DNA of 13,666 nucleotides from JANNHK01 sp031404355 (lineage in GTDB: Bacteria; Actinomycetota; Acidimicrobiia; IMCC26256; PALSA-610): contig JANNHK010000457.1 of NCBI GenBank assembly GCA_031404355.1, positions 1 through 13,666 of the forward strand. Reading direction: 5' to 3'. Shown here one piece after another: positions 12,262 through 13,666 of this stretch (its first letter is position 1; every line of letters starts with the position of its first letter). A model generated the notes under the pieces. It was not told the origin of the DNA, made no database searches, and saw only the letters and a program-made list of their open reading frames with translations. The position numbers and the translations under genes are program-made.

Positions 12262-13487
12262 CGGACGAACCGCCGGCCGACCGCGGCCCGGCGCGCATCG
12301 ATCACCGCGGCGCGCTCCTCCGCAGTCACCCGCTGCGTACCCGCCGGCAGCGCCGCGCCAACGTCGGCCGCGGGCACGACACGGGTCGTCGGTACGGGCG
12401 CCGTATCGGTCCGCACGCAGCGCAGAATGACCGGGCCTTCGCTGTGCCCGGCGGTGTCGAGCCAGTTCGCGACACCGGGATCGCGATGGGCGATGACGAC
12501 GCGCACCAGGCCGTCGTCGTCGACGACAGCCTGATGGCCGTTGAGGCTCGACTGGTGCGCGCCGTACTCGATCGTCTCCCACCACGGGTTCCCGATCGAG
12601 TAGCTCCAGTAGAGACCGTTCGGTGGTTCGACCTCGACGACAAGTGCTTCGTCGGGCCCGAGCTGGAACGAACCGATCACGGGACGGTTTTCCGCCGCGG
12701 CACCCATCGCGGTTCCGTCGAAGGGCGGGTTGAACGTGTTCGGTTGCTCGGGGCGCGCGAACTGCAGAAAGAAGTCGAGGTTCGCCTCGACGAAGTCGCC
12801 CAACGCCACGAGCTGACGGGCCATCGCCGTGCGCGGCTCGATCGCCTCGGAAGCGCGCGCCGGCGGTGGTCCCGACAGCCGTTCGATCGACAGCGTCGAT
12901 GCGACTTCGGTGGTCCAGTCGTAGAAGAAATGCCGGACGACGAGTTGGGTCGCGTTGTCGGCGATCTGCATCCAGTTCCCCGGACGCTCGTCGGCCGACA
13001 GGATGATTTCGAAGTCACCGGTGGGCGAGAGATCGATCTCGTCGAGCAAGACGTTGGCCGTGCTCGCCATGCCCGCCATCGTCTGGAGCCCGACGTAACG
13101 CGCCGTGCCGCGGTTCCCCCACAGCCGATACGTGTCGCCGCCCCTGAGACCCGAGCCCGTGTAGATGCAATCGGGACAATCCATTCCCCACTTGAACACC
13201 GCGTCGGTGTTCGACGGCCGCACCGCGAGGACCGGGCTGGAATCACGGCGCAGCGCGTCGTCGATACCGATCCACAACAACACGAGCAGATGGCGAAAGC
13301 CCGCGGCCATGTCGTGCGGGTTGCGCGGCACCGAGTCCGATAACACCGTCGAGGACGCGTTCTGCAATCTGGCGAGCAGGTGCGCCCAGGCCACGCCCGA
13401 CTCGAGGTCGTCGGCGGTCGCGTCTCCTGCTTTCGCCGCTTCGCGCAATGACGACGGCATCCATGCCGGGCTCACAAATCCGGACAC
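12258..13487 (-). CDS. DUF1214 domain-containing protein
   Basis: The 409-residue protein ends in a DUF1214-type domain: GLYWSYSIGNPWWETIEYG, then HQSSLNGHQAVVDDDGLVRVVIAHRDPG, then NWLDTAGHSEGPVILRCVR (about residues 290-375). The N-terminal half (DPVFKWGMDCPDCIYTG-like region, GDTYRLWGNRGTARYVGLQT) matches the usual upstream part of these proteins. DUF1214/DUF1254 proteins have no established catalytic role. In mycobacteria and relatives they often sit beside sulfotransferases and lipid or steroid enzymes. I chose the GTG at 13487 because GGAGG at 13495-13499 lies seven bases upstream; the earlier GTG at 13520 lacks one and adds 11 unconserved residues. No signal peptide is seen, so the protein is probably cytoplasmic. 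It is coupled by ATGA to the sulfotransferase that follows. Confidence 0.9.
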   Translation of the reverse strand: MSGFVSPAWMPSSLREAAKAGDATADDLESGVAWAHLLARLQNASSTVLSDSVPRNPHDMAAGFRHLLVLLWIGIDDALRRDSSPVLAVRPSNTDAVFKWGMDCPDCIYTGSGLRGGDTYRLWGNRGTARYVGLQTMAGMASTANVLLDEIDLSPTGDFEIILSADERPGNWMQIADNATQLVVRHFFYDWTTEVASTLSIERLSGPPPARASEAIEPRTAMARQLVALGDFVEANLDFFLQFARPEQPNTFNPPFDGTAMGAAAENRPVIGSFQLGPDEALVVEVEPPNGLYWSYSIGNPWWETIEYGAHQSSLNGHQAVVDDDGLVRVVIAHRDPGVANWLDTAGHSEGPVILRCVRTDTAPVPTTRVVPAADVGAALPAGTQRVTAEERAAVIDARRAAVGRRFVR

Positions 13488-13494
13488 GAAGTTC

Positions 13495-13499
13495 CCTCC
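13495..13499 (-). promoter_or_regulatory. Ribosome binding site for the DUF1214 gene
   Basis: GGAGG on the minus strand is seven bases before the GTG at 13487 and lies inside the frame that would start at 13520, favouring the shorter protein. Confidence 0.65.
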
Positions 13500-13510
13500 A
13501 GACCCTGTGA

Positions 13511-13526
13511 CCGAAGGCACCTTCGG
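13511..13526. promoter_or_regulatory. Palindrome CCGAAGG-CA-CCTTCGG in divergent spacer
   Basis: Perfect 7-base arms around a two-base centre lie in the 59-base gap between the divergent DUF1214 and ABC-F genes. This could be an operator for one or both, or a transcript hairpin. No promoter hexamers stand out beside it. Confidence 0.4.
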
Positions 13527-13546
13527 CCCGCGCCGTAACCTAAGCC

Positions 13547-13666
13547 GTGATCCTGATCGATGCGCAAGGGCTCCGGGCGTCGCGCCCGAACCGGCCGCTG
13601 TTCACCGATCTGTCGCTCACGCTCAGCGCCGGCGACCGCATCGGCGTCGTCGGGCTCAACGGCTGC
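13547..13666 (+). CDS. ABC-F type ATP-binding protein, 5' part only
   Basis: The first 40 codons of an ATP-binding cassette protein run off the window end. They read as the expected N-terminal strand (VILIDAQGLRASRPNRPLF), then DLSLTLSAGDRIGVVGLNGC, the start of the Walker A motif, which would continue GKS/T. The start immediately before the first strand, and the spacing to GLNGC, fit soluble tandem-ATPase ABC-F proteins (Uup/EttA-like, acting on ribosomes) better than transporter subunits, but the second ATPase domain is not visible. The GTG at 13547 is two codons after an in-frame TAA (13541-13543), which fixes the earliest start. Confidence 0.8.
   Translation, partial: MILIDAQGLRASRPNRPLFTDLSLTLSAGDRIGVVGLNGC

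Noticed and set aside
11482..12534. Plus-strand 350-codon open frame antisense to the second sulfotransferase
   Set aside because: No domain signature, and it overlaps the conserved PAPS motifs of the minus-strand gene.
12231..13343. Plus-strand 370-codon open frame antisense to the DUF1214 gene
   Set aside because: Arg/Asp-rich composition with no family features; it mirrors a well-supported minus-strand gene, as is common in GC-rich DNA.

Overview
The window looks like actinobacterial chromosome. It is GC-rich (about two-thirds G+C by eye), uses many GTG starts, and carries families typical of Actinomycetota: DUF5130, a TIGR03086/mycothiol-isomerase-like metal-binding protein, a DUF222-type HNH nuclease remnant, a bacterial class-I P450 and several sulfotransferases. 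The mix would suit a mycobacterium-like or acidimicrobial lineage, but I cannot place it to genus. No tRNA, rRNA, CRISPR array, insertion sequence or phage gene was seen.

Layout. (1) 52-2644, minus strand: a SAM-dependent methyltransferase resembling ArsM, a secreted TPM-domain protein with a Gly-rich tail, an overlapping DUF5130 protein, and the wreck of a multi-pass membrane protein (frameshift plus internal deletion). (2) 2645-2778: a compact divergent control region with a TTGACA promoter overlapped by a 7-10-7 inverted repeat. (3) 2779-3712, plus strand: an EVE-domain protein and a GNAT acetyltransferase four bases apart. (4) 3713-4250: no intact gene, only a decayed DUF222/HNH endonuclease. 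(5) 4251-8446, minus strand: a tight five-gene operon, in transcription order sulfotransferase, TIGR03086-like protein, TerB-like/COQ4-like fusion, a 109-residue small protein and a P450. All but one of the junctions overlap. (6) 8613-11043, plus strand and divergent from that operon: a PaaK/LuxE-like adenylate-forming ligase and a fusion of an N-acyl-synthase-like GNAT domain with a C-terminal cyclic-nucleotide-binding domain. (7) 11116-13487, minus strand: a DUF1214 protein and a second sulfotransferase coupled by ATGA. (8) 13547-13666: the first 40 codons of an ABC-F-type ATPase, cut by the window edge inside its Walker A motif.

The most interesting part is 4251-11043. A P450, a PAPS sulfotransferase and a COQ4-like protein that keeps the full HDxxHx11E metal-ligand motif are translated together, and an acid-activating ligase and a cNMP-gated acyltransferase-like fusion diverge from them. 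This is a plausible tailoring pathway for a quinone, isoprenoid or other lipid that ends in sulfation. It loosely recalls the M. tuberculosis cyp128-stf3 sulfomenaquinone locus, but it uses a different kind of P450 and adds a COQ4-like member. The substrate cannot be read from sequence, and the pathway is an inference.
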